Part shown: positions 52,383-63,617 of the stretch, piece after piece | Position numbering within the stretch: position 1 is the first letter of the stretch | Layout of the letters: each line of letters begins with the position of its first letter | From: Paenibacillus sp. YN15 | GTDB lineage: Bacteria > Bacillota > Bacilli > Paenibacillales > NBRC-103111 | Direction of reading: 5' to 3' | NCBI RefSeq assembly: GCF_003285005.1 | Contig: NZ_QMFA01000004.1 | Coordinates: 228,828-292,827, forward strand | DNA: 64,000 nucleotides | Position numbers and translations under genes: made by a program | Notes under the pieces: model-generated | What the model saw: the letters and a program-made list of their open reading frames with translations, nothing else | What the model was told of the DNA's origin: nothing | The model's database searches: none

Positions 52383-53939
52383 ATGATCCTGCAAACAGAA
52401 GCGTTTAAAGCCTATATTGATCATTTCAATGCAAACGATGAAGAAACGGTTATCCAGGCGATTGACAACTCCTCCGCTTGGGACTGGCTATCTTCCAATA
52501 TGCCGCTGTTTGAGTGCCCGGACAAGACGATTGAAGAAACGTATTATTTCCGCTGGTGGGTATACCGGAAGCATCTGAAAAAAACGGCGGACGGCTATAT
52601 TGTCACGGAGTTTCACCCAACTGTACCATGGGCGGGCAAGCATAATTCCATCAATTGCGCCGTCGGACATCATTTGAATGAAGGACGTTGGCTGAAGAAC
52701 AGCGCTGACTTCTTAAAGGATTATATTTTGTTCTGGTTTCGTGGGGGCGGAAGCATCCGTTCCTATAGCTCCTGGATCGTGGATGCCGTGTGGAACTATG
52801 TGAAAGTAAGCGGCGATTTCGCATTCGCCATTGAACTGCTTCCGGATTTCATCGCTCACTACCGGGCATGGATCACCTCACATTTGAATGGCAGCGGTCT
52901 ATTCTGGTCGCATGATGATCGGGATGCGATGGAGCTCTCTATCAGCGGTTCGGGTCTGCGCCCAACATTGAATTCCTATCTGTATGCGGACGCTGCTGCC
53001 ATCTCGAAAATTGCCGGGCTTGCCGGCAAGCAGGAAGTAAGAGAGGAGTTTGAAGGCCATGCAAGAAGGCTAAAGGAGCTTATTCAGACCAAGCTGTGGG
53101 ACCCCCATGATGAATTCTTCAAGGTCATTCCCCTTGCAGCTCCGAAGTCCGATGCAGCTGTGTGGGATTTTGAAAAAATGGATAGAAGCACAAATGTGCG
53201 TGAACAAATCGGGTATATTCCATGGTATTTTCATCTGCCTGATCAAGGGTACGAAGCCGCTTGGAAACAACTGCTGGATACGGAGGGCTTCAGTGCGCCG
53301 TATGGTCCGACCACTGCAGAGAGACGGCATCCCAGGTTCATGTTTGAACATGCGCACGAGTGTCTGTGGAACGGTCCTTCCTGGCCCTTTGCCACATCGC
53401 AGACGCTGACGGCTATGGCGAATCTGCTGAACGACTACTGCCAAACATATATCAACCAAGAAGATTATTTGCAATTGCTGCGGACATATGCGGCGTCGCA
53501 TTACCGTCTATGCGAAGACGGTTCCCGCGTCTGTTGGCTGGATGAGAACCTTGATCCTTTTACGGGCGAATGGTTGTCTCGACGCATTCTCGAGTCTTGG
53601 GGATGGCGGGAAAATAAAGGAGGAAGGGAACGCGGCAAGGATTACAATCATTCAACATTCAACGATCTGGTCATATCCGGTCTTGTCGGCATTCGGCCCC
53701 GCGAGGACGGGGTGCTTGAAGTCCGGCCGTTGGTGCCGGTTAATTCTTGGGATTACTTTTGCTTAGACAAGCTGGATTACCGCGGGCATACTGTAACGGT
53801 GTTTTATGACCGAGACGGGTCGCAGTATGGGAAAGGACCGGGTTTGCACGTTTTTGTGGATGGCATCGAATGTGGATTGGGCGAATTAGGCGGTCCTCCT
53901 TTAGAAATTCCATTGAACGCGGCAAAGCGGAAATTTTAG
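52383..53939 (+). CDS. Six-hairpin glycosidase, MGH1-like family
   Basis: 518 residues, no signal peptide. The (alpha/alpha)6-barrel pattern of the MGH1-like/GH63-related group is seen in TYYFRWWVYRKHLKKT, TVPWAGKHNSINCAVGHHLNEGRWL, FWSHDDRDAMELSI, YGPTTAERRHP and WNGPSWPFATSQTLTAM. The conserved acidic residues of DRDAMELS and the TAERRHP region are candidate catalytic residues. The ATG used lies nine bases after GGAGG. The end is marked by repeat copy C: the last base of the TAG stop is the first base of the repeat, so the original C-terminus may have been altered. Confidence 0.8.
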   Translation: MILQTEAFKAYIDHFNANDEETVIQAIDNSSAWDWLSSNMPLFECPDKTIEETYYFRWWVYRKHLKKTADGYIVTEFHPTVPWAGKHNSINCAVGHHLNEGRWLKNSADFLKDYILFWFRGGGSIRSYSSWIVDAVWNYVKVSGDFAFAIELLPDFIAHYRAWITSHLNGSGLFWSHDDRDAMELSISGSGLRPTLNSYLYADAAAISKIAGLAGKQEVREEFEGHARRLKELIQTKLWDPHDEFFKVIPLAAPKSDAAVWDFEKMDRSTNVREQIGYIPWYFHLPDQGYEAAWKQLLDTEGFSAPYGPTTAERRHPRFMFEHAHECLWNGPSWPFATSQTLTAMANLLNDYCQTYINQEDYLQLLRTYAASHYRLCEDGSRVCWLDENLDPFTGEWLSRRILESWGWRENKGGRERGKDYNHSTFNDLVISGLVGIRPREDGVLEVRPLVPVNSWDYFCLDKLDYRGHTVTVFYDRDGSQYGKGPGLHVFVDGIECGLGELGGPPLEIPLNAAKRKF

Positions 53940-54146
53940 GCTGTCCGAAAATGGGAGAAACGCTAACGAATCTATGCATCACTATTTGCCTATAGGTGAG
54001 CATGTTTGAAATCTAACGAATCGTAGGATCGCTACTGGTCCGAATGTGCGCCGAAATGCGTTCAAACCGGCGAATAACGCGATATGGATTCGTTAGATTT
54101 TTTATCATGCCCGTTTTCGCGAAATAGCGTGAGATAGATTCTTTGC
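53939..54146. repeat. Four-unit palindromic repeat, family I, copy C
   Basis: Inverted relative to copies A and B. It starts GGCTGTCCGAAAA (left end kept), then units at 53963-53987, 54013-54037, 54073-54096 and a decayed one at 54122-54146 (ATTCTTTG in place of ATTCGTTAG). The right end is lost. It separates the glycosidase from pyrE and probably affects termination of both convergent transcripts. Confidence 0.85.
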
Positions 54147-54206
54147 GCGCCGCTCCAGGTTTATCTCTACTGCCCAACGGCCTCCGCAAAGGTCGCGTCA
54201 AACGCT

Positions 54207-54860
54207 TTACTTCTTGCCGAACGCCTGGGGGTCCTTCCGCCAGGATTGGAGCAGCTCCACATCCGATTCCCGGACGGTGCCCTGCCGCACAGCCTCCTCG
54301 ATCAGCGCCGTATAGTTGGACAGCGTGTGCAAAGGCATGTCCGCCTCGCCGAAGGTGGCCTCCGCCTGAGCCAGCTGGTAGGAGAAGATGGCTGCCACAC
54401 CCAGGGCGTTGCCGCCTGCCTCATTCACTGCCAGCGCAGCCTTCAGGGAGCTTCCGCCGGTGGAGATCAAATCCTCGATGACCACCGTTTTGGCGCCTTC
54501 GGGAAGCCTTCCTTCGATTTGGTTCTTCTTGCCGTGGCCCTTGGCCTTGTCCCGGATGTAGATCATGGGCAGATTCATCCGTTCGGCCACCCAGGCGGCA
54601 TGGGGAATGCCCGCTGTGGCGGTGCCCGCGATTATTTCCGCGTCCGGGTAATATTGGCGGATCAGCTGTACAAAACCGTCCGCAATCAGGCTGCGGATAG
54701 CCGGGTAGGACATGGTCAGCCGGTTGTCGCAATAGATGGGCGAAATAATGCCGGAGGTCCAGGTAAACGGCTGGTCCGGCTGCAGGGCCACCGCCTTGAT
54801 GGCCAGCAGCTCCTTGGCGATTTGTCCTGCTAATACGTCCAGATTTCCAGTGGTAGACAT
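54207..54860 (-). CDS. pyrE: Orotate phosphoribosyltransferase
   Basis: 217 residues. The PRPP-binding motif is TVVIEDLISTGGSS (about 113-126), with the catalytic Lys loop DKAKGHGKKNQIEG before it. It converts orotate and PRPP to OMP. Last gene of the operon, 3 bp after pyrF. Confidence 0.96.
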   Translation of the reverse strand: MSTTGNLDVLAGQIAKELLAIKAVALQPDQPFTWTSGIISPIYCDNRLTMSYPAIRSLIADGFVQLIRQYYPDAEIIAGTATAGIPHAAWVAERMNLPMIYIRDKAKGHGKKNQIEGRLPEGAKTVVIEDLISTGGSSLKAALAVNEAGGNALGVAAIFSYQLAQAEATFGEADMPLHTLSNYTALIEEAVRQGTVRESDVELLQSWRKDPQAFGKK

Positions 54861-54863
54861 GCC

Positions 54864-55631
54864 TTAGCTCAGCTCCTTCAAAATAGTTTCCAGCGCCTGC
54901 CGCGGATTGGCGGCAGCGGTAATGGGGCGGCCGATGACAATGTAATCGGTGCCCTGCAGAAAGGCCTCCCGCGGCGTCATCACCCGGGACTGGTCGCCCT
55001 TGTCGGCCCCTGCCGGACGGACGCCGGGAGTCACAGTAACAAATTCAGACCCAATCGCCGACTTGATGGCCGCCACCTCCAAGGGGGAGGCCACCACGCC
55101 GTCCAGTCCGGCGCTCCGGGTCAGGGACGCATACCGCAGCACCGCCTCCTCCACCGTCCCGGGAATGCCGATCTCCCCGTTCATCACCGCCTGGCTGGTG
55201 CTGGTCAGTTGGGTCACTGCGATCAAGAGCGGACGGGCTAAGGCCCCGGCGCTTTGACCGATGGCCCGTTCCATTCCTTCCCGGGCCGCCTCCATCATGG
55301 CCTTGCCCCCTGCCGCGTGAACATTGAACATATCCGCGCCCAGCCGGGTGATGCTTTCCGCGCCGCCTGCCACAGTGTTGGGGATGTCGTGCATTTTCAA
55401 ATCCACAAAAACCTTGTAGCCCTGCTCCTTCAGGCTCCGCACAAAGCCGGGGCCCGCGGCATAAAACAGCTGCATGCCCACCTTCATATAGCAGGGAATA
55501 CCCCGGAGTTGCTCCAGAAGTCCGGCCGCCGCTTCGGCAGACGGATAGTCCAGGGGAATGATGATCCGTTCGGCCATCTCCGCCGCTGTTTTTCCCTTTA
55601 GGGCAGCAGCCGGTTGTTGAAGTTCCGCCAC
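54864..55631 (-). CDS. pyrF: Orotidine 5'-phosphate decarboxylase
   Basis: 255 residues from a GTG at 55631, nine bases after AGGAGG. The N-terminus is about 20 residues longer than usual (the family core starts IIIPLDYPSAE). The catalytic DLKMHDIPNTV (Asp/Lys/Asp) is at about 77-87 and the phosphate site closes the barrel (TPGVRP and DYIVIGRPI). It decarboxylates OMP to UMP. 161 bp separate it from carB, where other Bacillales have pyrK and pyrD. Confidence 0.95.
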   Translation of the reverse strand: MAELQQPAAALKGKTAAEMAERIIIPLDYPSAEAAAGLLEQLRGIPCYMKVGMQLFYAAGPGFVRSLKEQGYKVFVDLKMHDIPNTVAGGAESITRLGADMFNVHAAGGKAMMEAAREGMERAIGQSAGALARPLLIAVTQLTSTSQAVMNGEIGIPGTVEEAVLRYASLTRSAGLDGVVASPLEVAAIKSAIGSEFVTVTPGVRPAGADKGDQSRVMTPREAFLQGTDYIVIGRPITAAANPRQALETILKELS

Positions 55632-55792
55632 GTGTTCAAACCTCCTTGGTATGGAATCGGGCGGCCCCCTTCAGGGGGAACGCCCTTCTTTCAAGACAGG
55701 AGCCCGGCGCGCCAATCCTTGAGGGGCGCCCGCGCCAATGGCGGAGGACGCACCCGGGACATGCGGGCAGGGCTTCTTATGTCAGCTCGTGT

Positions 55793-58700
55793 TTACAGCG
55801 TTACGACGTTGGCCGGCATGGGGCGGGAGGAGAAGTTGATGGCCTCCAGCGTATGCAGGAGCGCCCGCACCGTATCCAGCGAGGTCATACAAACCACGCC
55901 GTTCTCCACCGCCTCCCGGCGGATGCGGAAGCCGTCCCGCTCGGGGGTTTTGCCCTTGGTCAGGGTGTTCACTACAAAGTGGGCCTGGCCGTTGCGGATC
56001 AGATCGAGAATATTGGGCGATCCCTCGGAGAGTTTGTTGACCCGCTTCACCTTGATGCCCGCCTCCTCGAAGGCCAGAGCCGTGCCGCCGGTGGCCACAA
56101 TGTCGTAGCCCATGGCGTAGAAGCCCTTCACAATCTCGATGGCTTCCTTCTTGTCGTTGTCAGCCACAGTCACAATCATGGAGCCTGTAGGCGGAATCTT
56201 CATACCGGAGCCTACCAGGCCCTTGTACAGCGCCTTGGCGAAGGTAATATCCCGGCCCATGACCTCGCCGGTGGATTTCATTTCCGGGCCGAGGGTGGTG
56301 TCCACCCGGCGCAGCTTGGCGAAGGAGAACACCGGCACCTTGACGGACACATATTCGTCCTCCGGCCACAGGCCTTCGGTATAGCCCAATTCCTTCAGGG
56401 TTTGGCCCATAATCACCCGGGTGGCCACGTTGGCCATGGGGATTTTGGTCACCTTGCTTAAGAAGGGCACTGTCCGGGAGGAGCGCGGATTCACTTCGAT
56501 GACATACACGCCGCCCTTGTAGATGACGAACTGGATGTTCACCAGGCCCACCACGTTCAGGCCCTTGGCAATGCGGATGGTAATGTCCACAATCTGCTGC
56601 TTGATCTCATCGGACAGGGATTGCGGCGGATAAACGGCGATGGAGTCGCCGGAGTGGACCCCGGCCCGCTCCACATGCTCCATGATGCCGGGAATCAGCA
56701 CGGTTTCGCCGTCGCAGATGGCATCCACCTCCACTTCCTTGCCCAGCATGTAGCGGTCGATCAATACCGGATGCTCCGGGTTGATTTTCACGGCGCGCTC
56801 CATGTAGTTCAGAAGCTCATTGTCGGAGTAGACGATCTCCATGGCCCGGCCGCCCAGCACGTAGGAGGGGCGCACCAGCACCGGATAGCCGAAGCGGGCT
56901 GCCGTGCCCACCGCCTGGTCCACGGAGGTTACGGTGCCGCCCGGAGGCTGGGCGATGTTCAGGCTGTTCATCAGCGCCTCAAACCGCTTCCGGTCCTCGG
57001 CGGTGTCGATGCTGTCCAGATCGGAGCCGAGAATGCGGACGCCGGCCTTGGTCAAGGGACCTGCCAGGTTGATGGCGGTTTGGCCGCCGAATTGGACGAT
57101 AACGCCGATGGGCTTTTCCCGTTCGATAACGTTCATGACATCCTCGAAGAACAGCGGTTCAAAGTACAGCCGGTCCGAGGTATTGAAGTCCGTAGATACC
57201 GTCTCCGGGTTGTTATTGATAATCACCGCTTCATAACCGGCCTCCTGGATAGCCCAGACGGCGTGAACGGTGGAGTAGTCAAATTCGATGCCCTGACCGA
57301 TCCGGATGGGTCCGGAGCCCAGCACCACTACCTTCTCCTTGGCGGTTTCGGTTACCTCATCCTCTATCTCGTAGGTGGAGTAGTAGTACGGCGTGGTGGC
57401 CTCGAACTCGGCGGCGCAGGTGTCCACCATCTTGTAGACAGGCTTCAGCCCCAGCTCAAGGCGCAGCGCCCGCACATCCGCTTCCTTCACGTAGGATTGG
57501 CAGCCTGCCTGTGCCCTGATCTCGGCGATGGCGCGGTCGGTGAAGCCCATGCGTTTGGTTTCCCAGAGCAGCTCGCGGGTCAGCTCAGGCTGGGCGATTT
57601 CCGCTTCAAAGCGGATCATTCCTTGCAGCTTGGAGAGGAACCACCAGTCGATTTTGGTCAGCTCCTGAATCTGCTCCAGTGTATAACCTCTGCGGTAAGC
57701 CTCGGCGATCAGGAACATGCGCTCGTCGTCGGGGCGCTTCAGTCTGGTTTCCAGCGCCTCTGTCTCCAGGGCGTCCGTTCCCTTCAGGAAGAGGCGGTGG
57801 ACGCCGATTTCCAGGGAGCGGATGGCCTTGTGTATGGATTCTTCGAAGGTCCGGCCAATGGCCATTACCTCGCCGGTAGCCTTCATCTGGGTGCCCAGCT
57901 TGCGGTTGGCGGAGATGAACTTGTCGAAGGGCCAGCGCGGAATTTTGCTGACGATATAGTCCAGGGTCGGCTCGAAGCAGGCATAGGTTTGGCCGGTAAC
58001 CGGATTGATGATTTCATCCAGGGTGTAGCCAACGGCAATCTTCGCCGCCATTTTGGCGATGGGATAGCCGGTTGCCTTGGAGGCCAGGGCGGAGGAGCGG
58101 CTGACCCGGGGGTTTACTTCGATGACATAATATTGGAAGCTGTGGGGGTCCAGGGCAAACTGGACGTTGCAGCCGCCTTCGATATTCAGCGCGCGGATAA
58201 TCCGCAGCGACGCGGTTCGGAGCATTTGGTACTCGCGGTCGGACAGGGTTTGGCTGGGAGCCACCACGATGCTGTCGCCGGTATGTACGCCTACCGGGTC
58301 GAAGTTTTCCATGTTGCAGACCACGATGCAGTTGTCGTTGGCGTCCCGCATGACCTCATACTCGACTTCCTTCATGCCGGCGATGCTCTTCTCCACCAGA
58401 CATTGGCCGATGGGGCTGTAGCGGATGCCGGAGCTGACAATCTCGATCAGCTCTTCCTCGTTGGTGCAGATGCCGCCGCCTGTGCCGCCCAGGGTATAAG
58501 CGGGGCGGATAATAATGGGATAGCCGATTTCATTGGCAAAAGCAACTGCCTCTTCCACCGTCGTAACAATGGCGGAGTCCGGCACCGGCTGCTCCAGCTC
58601 CCGCATCAGGTCGCGGAACAGGTCCCGGTCCTCGGCCTTCTCGATGGCGGAGAGCTGGGTGCCCAGGAGCTTCACGTTCTCCCGCTCCAGCACTCCGGCC

Positions 58701-59011
58701 TTGGCCAGGGCTACCGCCATGTTCAGGCCGGTTTGGCCGCCCAGGGTAGGCAGAAGGCCGTCCGGCTTCTCCGTGCGGATGATATTGGTGACGAAGTCCA
58801 GCGTAATCGGCTCGATGTAAACCTTGTCCGCCATGTTGGTATCGGTCATGATGGTGGCCGGGTTGCTGTTGATCAGCACCACCTCCAGCCCCTCCTCCTT
58901 GAGGGCCTGGCAGGCTTGGGTGCCGGCATAGTCGAACTCCGCCGCCTGGCCGATGACGATGGGGCCGGAGCCGATGACGAGAATCTTTTTGAGGGAATTA
59001 TTTTTGGGCAT
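55793..59011 (-). CDS. carB: Carbamoyl phosphate synthase large subunit
   Basis: 1072 residues, full length. Two ATP-grasp halves begin [21 protein letters not shown] and [20 protein letters not shown]. Each half has its metal-binding ENPR-type motif ([20 protein letters not shown] and [19 protein letters not shown]). The C-terminal allosteric MGS-like domain (about 930-1072) is present. It makes carbamoyl phosphate for PyrB with CarA, whose gene overlaps by 14 bp. Confidence 0.97.
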   Translation of the reverse strand: MPKNNSLKKILVIGSGPIVIGQAAEFDYAGTQACQALKEEGLEVVLINSNPATIMTDTNMADKVYIEPITLDFVTNIIRTEKPDGLLPTLGGQTGLNMAVALAKAGVLERENVKLLGTQLSAIEKAEDRDLFRDLMRELEQPVPDSAIVTTVEEAVAFANEIGYPIIIRPAYTLGGTGGGICTNEEELIEIVSSGIRYSPIGQCLVEKSIAGMKEVEYEVMRDANDNCIVVCNMENFDPVGVHTGDSIVVAPSQTLSDREYQMLRTASLRIIRALNIEGGCNVQFALDPHSFQYYVIEVNPRVSRSSALASKATGYPIAKMAAKIAVGYTLDEIINPVTGQTYACFEPTLDYIVSKIPRWPFDKFISANRKLGTQMKATGEVMAIGRTFEESIHKAIRSLEIGVHRLFLKGTDALETEALETRLKRPDDERMFLIAEAYRRGYTLEQIQELTKIDWWFLSKLQGMIRFEAEIAQPELTRELLWETKRMGFTDRAIAEIRAQAGCQSYVKEADVRALRLELGLKPVYKMVDTCAAEFEATTPYYYSTYEIEDEVTETAKEKVVVLGSGPIRIGQGIEFDYSTVHAVWAIQEAGYEAVIINNNPETVSTDFNTSDRLYFEPLFFEDVMNVIEREKPIGVIVQFGGQTAINLAGPLTKAGVRILGSDLDSIDTAEDRKRFEALMNSLNIAQPPGGTVTSVDQAVGTAARFGYPVLVRPSYVLGGRAMEIVYSDNELLNYMERAVKINPEHPVLIDRYMLGKEVEVDAICDGETVLIPGIMEHVERAGVHSGDSIAVYPPQSLSDEIKQQIVDITIRIAKGLNVVGLVNIQFVIYKGGVYVIEVNPRSSRTVPFLSKVTKIPMANVATRVIMGQTLKELGYTEGLWPEDEYVSVKVPVFSFAKLRRVDTTLGPEMKSTGEVMGRDITFAKALYKGLVGSGMKIPPTGSMIVTVADNDKKEAIEIVKGFYAMGYDIVATGGTALAFEEAGIKVKRVNKLSEGSPNILDLIRNGQAHFVVNTLTKGKTPERDGFRIRREAVENGVVCMTSLDTVRALLHTLEAINFSSRPMPANVVTL

Positions 59012-60182
59012 ACTGGAGATCTCCTTTCACTTCAGAGGCTTCTTCCTTCTGTTTCAGCGCCGATGCCGCCACCATGGCCGCCTGCTGCGGCACGTAGGGC
59101 TTGGCTGCCTTGAAATCGCGGATCATCTCCAGGAATTCATCGAACAGGTAGCTGGAATCGAAGGGGCCGGGAGCCGCTTCCGGGTGGTACTGGACGGAGA
59201 ATGCCGGATATTGGGTGTGGCGCAGGCCCTCGATGGTTTTATCATTGTTATTGATATGGGTAATTACAAGGCCCGTTCCCTCCACCGACTCCTCCTTCAC
59301 CGTGTAGCCGTGGTTCTGGGAGGTGATGTAGCAGCGGCCGCTGGCCAGCTCCTTCACCGGATGGTTGCCGCCGCGGTGGCCGAACTTGAGCTTCTCCGTG
59401 TCCGCGCCGGAGGCCAGCGCCAGCAGCTGGTGCCCCAGGCAGATGCCGAAGATGGGCAGCTCGCCCAGCAGAGACGCGATGGTTTGGGCCGCATGGGGCA
59501 CATCCTTGGGGTCCCCGGGACCGTTGGAGAGCAGCACGCCGTCGGCGCAGAGCTTGCGGATCTGCTCGGCTGTGGTGGTATGGGGCACCACAACCACATC
59601 GGCGCCGCGTTTGGTCAGCTCGCGGATAATCCCGCTTTTGGAGCCGTAGTCCACTACCACGATGCGCTCCTTGGTGCCGGGGCAGCCGAAGACGCTTTTG
59701 GTGGAAACCCGGTCTACCTGGTCGCGGAGAAGCTGGGCCACGCCCAGGCGTTCCTTCAGTTCTTCCAGCGATGCGTTGGAGGTGGTCAGGAGTCCCTTCA
59801 TGGTGCCGTGATGGCGCAGGATGCGGGTGAGCATCCGGGTGTCGATGCCGCTGATGCCGGTAATGCCGTAATCCTTCAAGAGAGTGTCCAGGGTGAACTG
59901 GGCCCGCCAGTTGCTGGGGGTTTCCTCATGATGGCGCACCACAAAGCCGTGGATAAAAGGGCGCATGGACTCGAAGTCGTCGCGGATAATGCCGTAGTTG
60001 CCGATCAGAGGGTAGGTCATGGTCACGATCTGGCCGCAGTAGGACGGATCGGACAGCACCTCCTGATAGCCTGTGATCCCTGTATTAAACACGACCTCGC
60101 CGGTGGATTCCCCGGTTGCGCCGAAGGCTTTGCCCGTAAACAGCGTGCCGTCTTCCAAAAGCAGTCTCGCCTGAACCTGCAT
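58998..60182 (-). CDS. carA: Carbamoyl phosphate synthase small subunit (glutaminase)
   Basis: 394 residues. The class I glutamine amidotransferase triad is visible: catalytic Cys in [13 protein letters not shown] (about 250) and the His/Glu pair in [11 protein letters not shown]. The N-terminal CPSase domain begins [17 protein letters not shown]. It supplies ammonia from glutamine to CarB. A long C-terminal tail of about 35 residues ([20 protein letters not shown]) goes beyond the family's usual end. Confidence 0.96.
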   Translation of the reverse strand: MQVQARLLLEDGTLFTGKAFGATGESTGEVVFNTGITGYQEVLSDPSYCGQIVTMTYPLIGNYGIIRDDFESMRPFIHGFVVRHHEETPSNWRAQFTLDTLLKDYGITGISGIDTRMLTRILRHHGTMKGLLTTSNASLEELKERLGVAQLLRDQVDRVSTKSVFGCPGTKERIVVVDYGSKSGIIRELTKRGADVVVVPHTTTAEQIRKLCADGVLLSNGPGDPKDVPHAAQTIASLLGELPIFGICLGHQLLALASGADTEKLKFGHRGGNHPVKELASGRCYITSQNHGYTVKEESVEGTGLVITHINNNDKTIEGLRHTQYPAFSVQYHPEAAPGPFDSSYLFDEFLEMIRDFKAAKPYVPQQAAMVAASALKQKEEASEVKGDLQYAQK

Positions 60183-60269
60183 GGTGATCTCTCCTTATAT
60201 CGCAAAATGTGGAGCATTGTTTATTCATGTATGCGTCTGCCATCTGGCCGCCCTTCGTCGGACAGGCCC

Positions 60270-61583
60270 CTAGCGGCGGGCCGCAGCCTGCTCATCCTGC
60301 CAGACCGTCTGTCCGGCCACCATGGTCAGCACCGGCCAGCCGGCCAGCTTCCAGCCGGTGAACGGCGTGTTCCGGCTTTTGGACAGGAACTCGTCCGGGT
60401 CTACCGCGGCACTCCGGTCCAGGTCCACCAGCACCAGATCGGCGGCGGCCCCTGCCTCAAGCCTGCCCTGCTCCAGCCCAAACACCTCCGCAGGCTTCCT
60501 CGTCATCCGCTCCAGCAGGAACTCCAGGGTCCAGCGTCCCGTCTGCACAAACTTGGTATACAAGAGCGGGAAGGCAGTCTCGAAGCCCACAATTCCGAAG
60601 GGGGCCTTCTCCAATCCCTTGGCTTTCTCCTCGGGGCTGTGGGGGGCATGGTCAGTGACGATAATGTCCAGCGTCCCGTCCTCCAGTCCGGCCAGGACCG
60701 CTTCCACATCCCGGGGCGTCCGCAGTGGCGGGTTCATTTTCCAGTCGGCATCCAAGCCGGGAATATCCTCATCGGAGAGCACCAGGTGATGGGGGCAAAC
60801 CTCTGCGGTTACGTTGATGCCTACGGCCTTGGCCTGGCGGATCAGCCGCACGGACTGCTCCGTGCTGACGTGGCAGACATGGTAGTGGACGCCGGTGGCT
60901 TCCGCCAGCAGAATGTCCCGTCCCACATGGATGGCTTCCGATTCGTTGGGGATGCCCTTCAGACCGTGTTTGGCGGCAAAAGCTCCCTCGGTCACCGCCG
61001 CCCCCTCCAGAAGGGAATCGTCCTCGCAGTGGGCCACCACGGTCATGCCCAGGCTTTGGGCCAGGCGCATGGCGTCCTTCATCATCTTGGAGTTTTGGAC
61101 CCCTACGCCGTCATCGGAGAAGGCTACCGCTCCCGCTTCCTTCAGCGCGGCAAAATCCGTCAGCTCCCGGCCCAGCTCCTGCTTCGATATGGTGCCGTAG
61201 GGCAGCACCCGCACGCCGTTGCCTTCTGTCCGGGCTTTTTCCAGAATCAGCTTGATGGTCTCCGGATTGTCTGTCACCGGCCGGGTGTTGGGCATGCAGG
61301 CAATGGTGGTAAAGCCGCCTCTGGCTGCCGAACGGGTTCCCGTGGCAATGGTTTCCTTATGCTCAAAGCCGGGCTCGCGCAAATGGGTGTGCATGTCGAT
61401 GAAGCCCGGCGCCACCAGTCTGCCGCCGGCGTCGATAACCTCGTCGCCCGCTCCCGGTCCGCTCCACACCCCGGCTGCCGCATCCTCCACCCGGGCGATG
61501 ACCCCCTGCTCGATATATATCCGCTTCTCCGCCAGCTCATTGCCTCCGGTGCAGACCTTGCCGTTTATGATCCAGGTTCCCAT
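60270..61583 (-). CDS. pyrC: Dihydroorotase
   Basis: 437 residues of the type I class. The metal motif is DMHTHLREPG (about 57-66), with HCEDDSL, HVSTEQSV and the catalytic Asp in VTDHAPHSPEEKAKG (about 305). The ATG is five bases after GGAGG. It closes carbamoyl aspartate to dihydroorotate. It may also be read from an internal promoter at 61705-61733. Confidence 0.96.
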   Translation of the reverse strand: MGTWIINGKVCTGGNELAEKRIYIEQGVIARVEDAAAGVWSGPGAGDEVIDAGGRLVAPGFIDMHTHLREPGFEHKETIATGTRSAARGGFTTIACMPNTRPVTDNPETIKLILEKARTEGNGVRVLPYGTISKQELGRELTDFAALKEAGAVAFSDDGVGVQNSKMMKDAMRLAQSLGMTVVAHCEDDSLLEGAAVTEGAFAAKHGLKGIPNESEAIHVGRDILLAEATGVHYHVCHVSTEQSVRLIRQAKAVGINVTAEVCPHHLVLSDEDIPGLDADWKMNPPLRTPRDVEAVLAGLEDGTLDIIVTDHAPHSPEEKAKGLEKAPFGIVGFETAFPLLYTKFVQTGRWTLEFLLERMTRKPAEVFGLEQGRLEAGAAADLVLVDLDRSAAVDPDEFLSKSRNTPFTGWKLAGWPVLTMVAGQTVWQDEQAAARR

Positions 61584-61665
61584 GTTGGCCTCCTCACTGT
61601 TTTTTCCGCTTCCTGTTGCCGCCGCTTTCGTCCCTTCAGCCGCCCAAGCTCATCGCTTGTATGAA

Positions 61666-61683
61666 TATACAATATATCGTATA
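61666..61683. promoter_or_regulatory. AT-rich palindrome downstream of the internal pyrC promoter
   Basis: TATACAATATATCGTATA, halves matching at eight of nine positions, 22 bp downstream of the -10. This is a plausible operator position; no known factor is recognised. Confidence 0.35.
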
Positions 61684-61704
61684 AAAATAACGCCAATCGC
61701 AAAG

Positions 61705-61733
61705 ATTATACAATTTATGCAGGAGATATACAA
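61705..61733 (-). promoter_or_regulatory. Possible internal promoter between pyrB and pyrC
   Basis: Minus strand: TTGTAT, exactly 17-bp spacer, TATAAT. It lies in the 177-bp pyrB-pyrC gap and would allow pyrC to pyrE transcription without passing the pyrR attenuator. Confidence 0.5.
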
Positions 61734-61760
61734 GACTTCTCTTTTTTATTGTTAAAGCCC

Positions 61761-63217
<1,457 letters not shown>

Positions 63218-63238
63218 CTAGTGTTTATCATTGGGGCA

Positions 63239-63269
63239 CAAGAAAACCCCTGCCGCTAACGGCAGGGGT
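63239..63269 (-). terminator. pyr leader attenuator terminator
   Basis: Stem CCCCTGCCG / CGGCAGGGG, loop TTAG, then TTTTCTT, 31 bp before pyrR. It is controlled by the PyrR-binding loop upstream. Confidence 0.85.
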
Positions 63270-63397
63270 GAGTTGATCAGGTCAGATTCCGTCTATATGC
63301 CCGCAGAAAAAGACAGGTGAATCCATAACCGGATACAACCATCCTTCGCGCACACAACTTGACAGACGGAGCAGCGCTCCATCCTCGAAATCGTTCA

Positions 63398-63430
63398 CCT
63401 TGCCAGTCTCACGGGACTGTCCGTTAAAGG
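63398..63430 (-). promoter_or_regulatory. PyrR-binding loop in the pyr leader
   Basis: On the minus strand the leader reads CCTTTAACGGACAGTCC, then CGTGAGACTGGCAAGG. This matches the conserved anti-antiterminator (TTTAAxxxAGTCCxGxGAGxCTxxxAAGG). PyrR-UMP stabilises this hairpin and so permits the terminator. Confidence 0.85.
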
Positions 63431-63448
63431 TGCTATTTGGTTAAAAGA

Positions 63449-63477
63449 ATTATCCCATGTTCGACAAAAGAAGTCAA
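63449..63477 (-). promoter_or_regulatory. Sigma-A promoter of the pyr operon
   Basis: Minus strand: TTGACT, 17-bp spacer, GATAAT. The expected start is about 12 bp before the PyrR-binding loop. The IS605-type right end lies only 23 bp upstream of the -35. Confidence 0.8.
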
Positions 63478-63500
63478 GGGCGAAGATGCTTTTCCATCCA

Positions 63501-63617
63501 TTGAACTCTCCCCCACTTAGCTGCACTTGAAGTGGGGGATTCTTGCGAACAGAGGAGGACTCTCCTCTTTTTTAGCAAGCGATCCCTGCGGTTCCCGCAG
63601 TTCAAGGTAGGGCGCTG
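63501..63617 (-). ncRNA. Probable omega-RNA (TnpB guide RNA) scaffold
   Basis: TnpB guide RNAs come from the end of tnpB through the right end, with the guide copied from the flank. Here the region holds two stems (AGAGGAG / CTCCTCT at about 63552-63569 and CCCCCACTT / AAGTGGGGG at about 63510-63537) and ends at TTCAA. The next bases, 63500 down to 63481, would be the guide: TGGATGGAAAAGCATCTTCG. This is inference from the known architecture. Confidence 0.5.
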
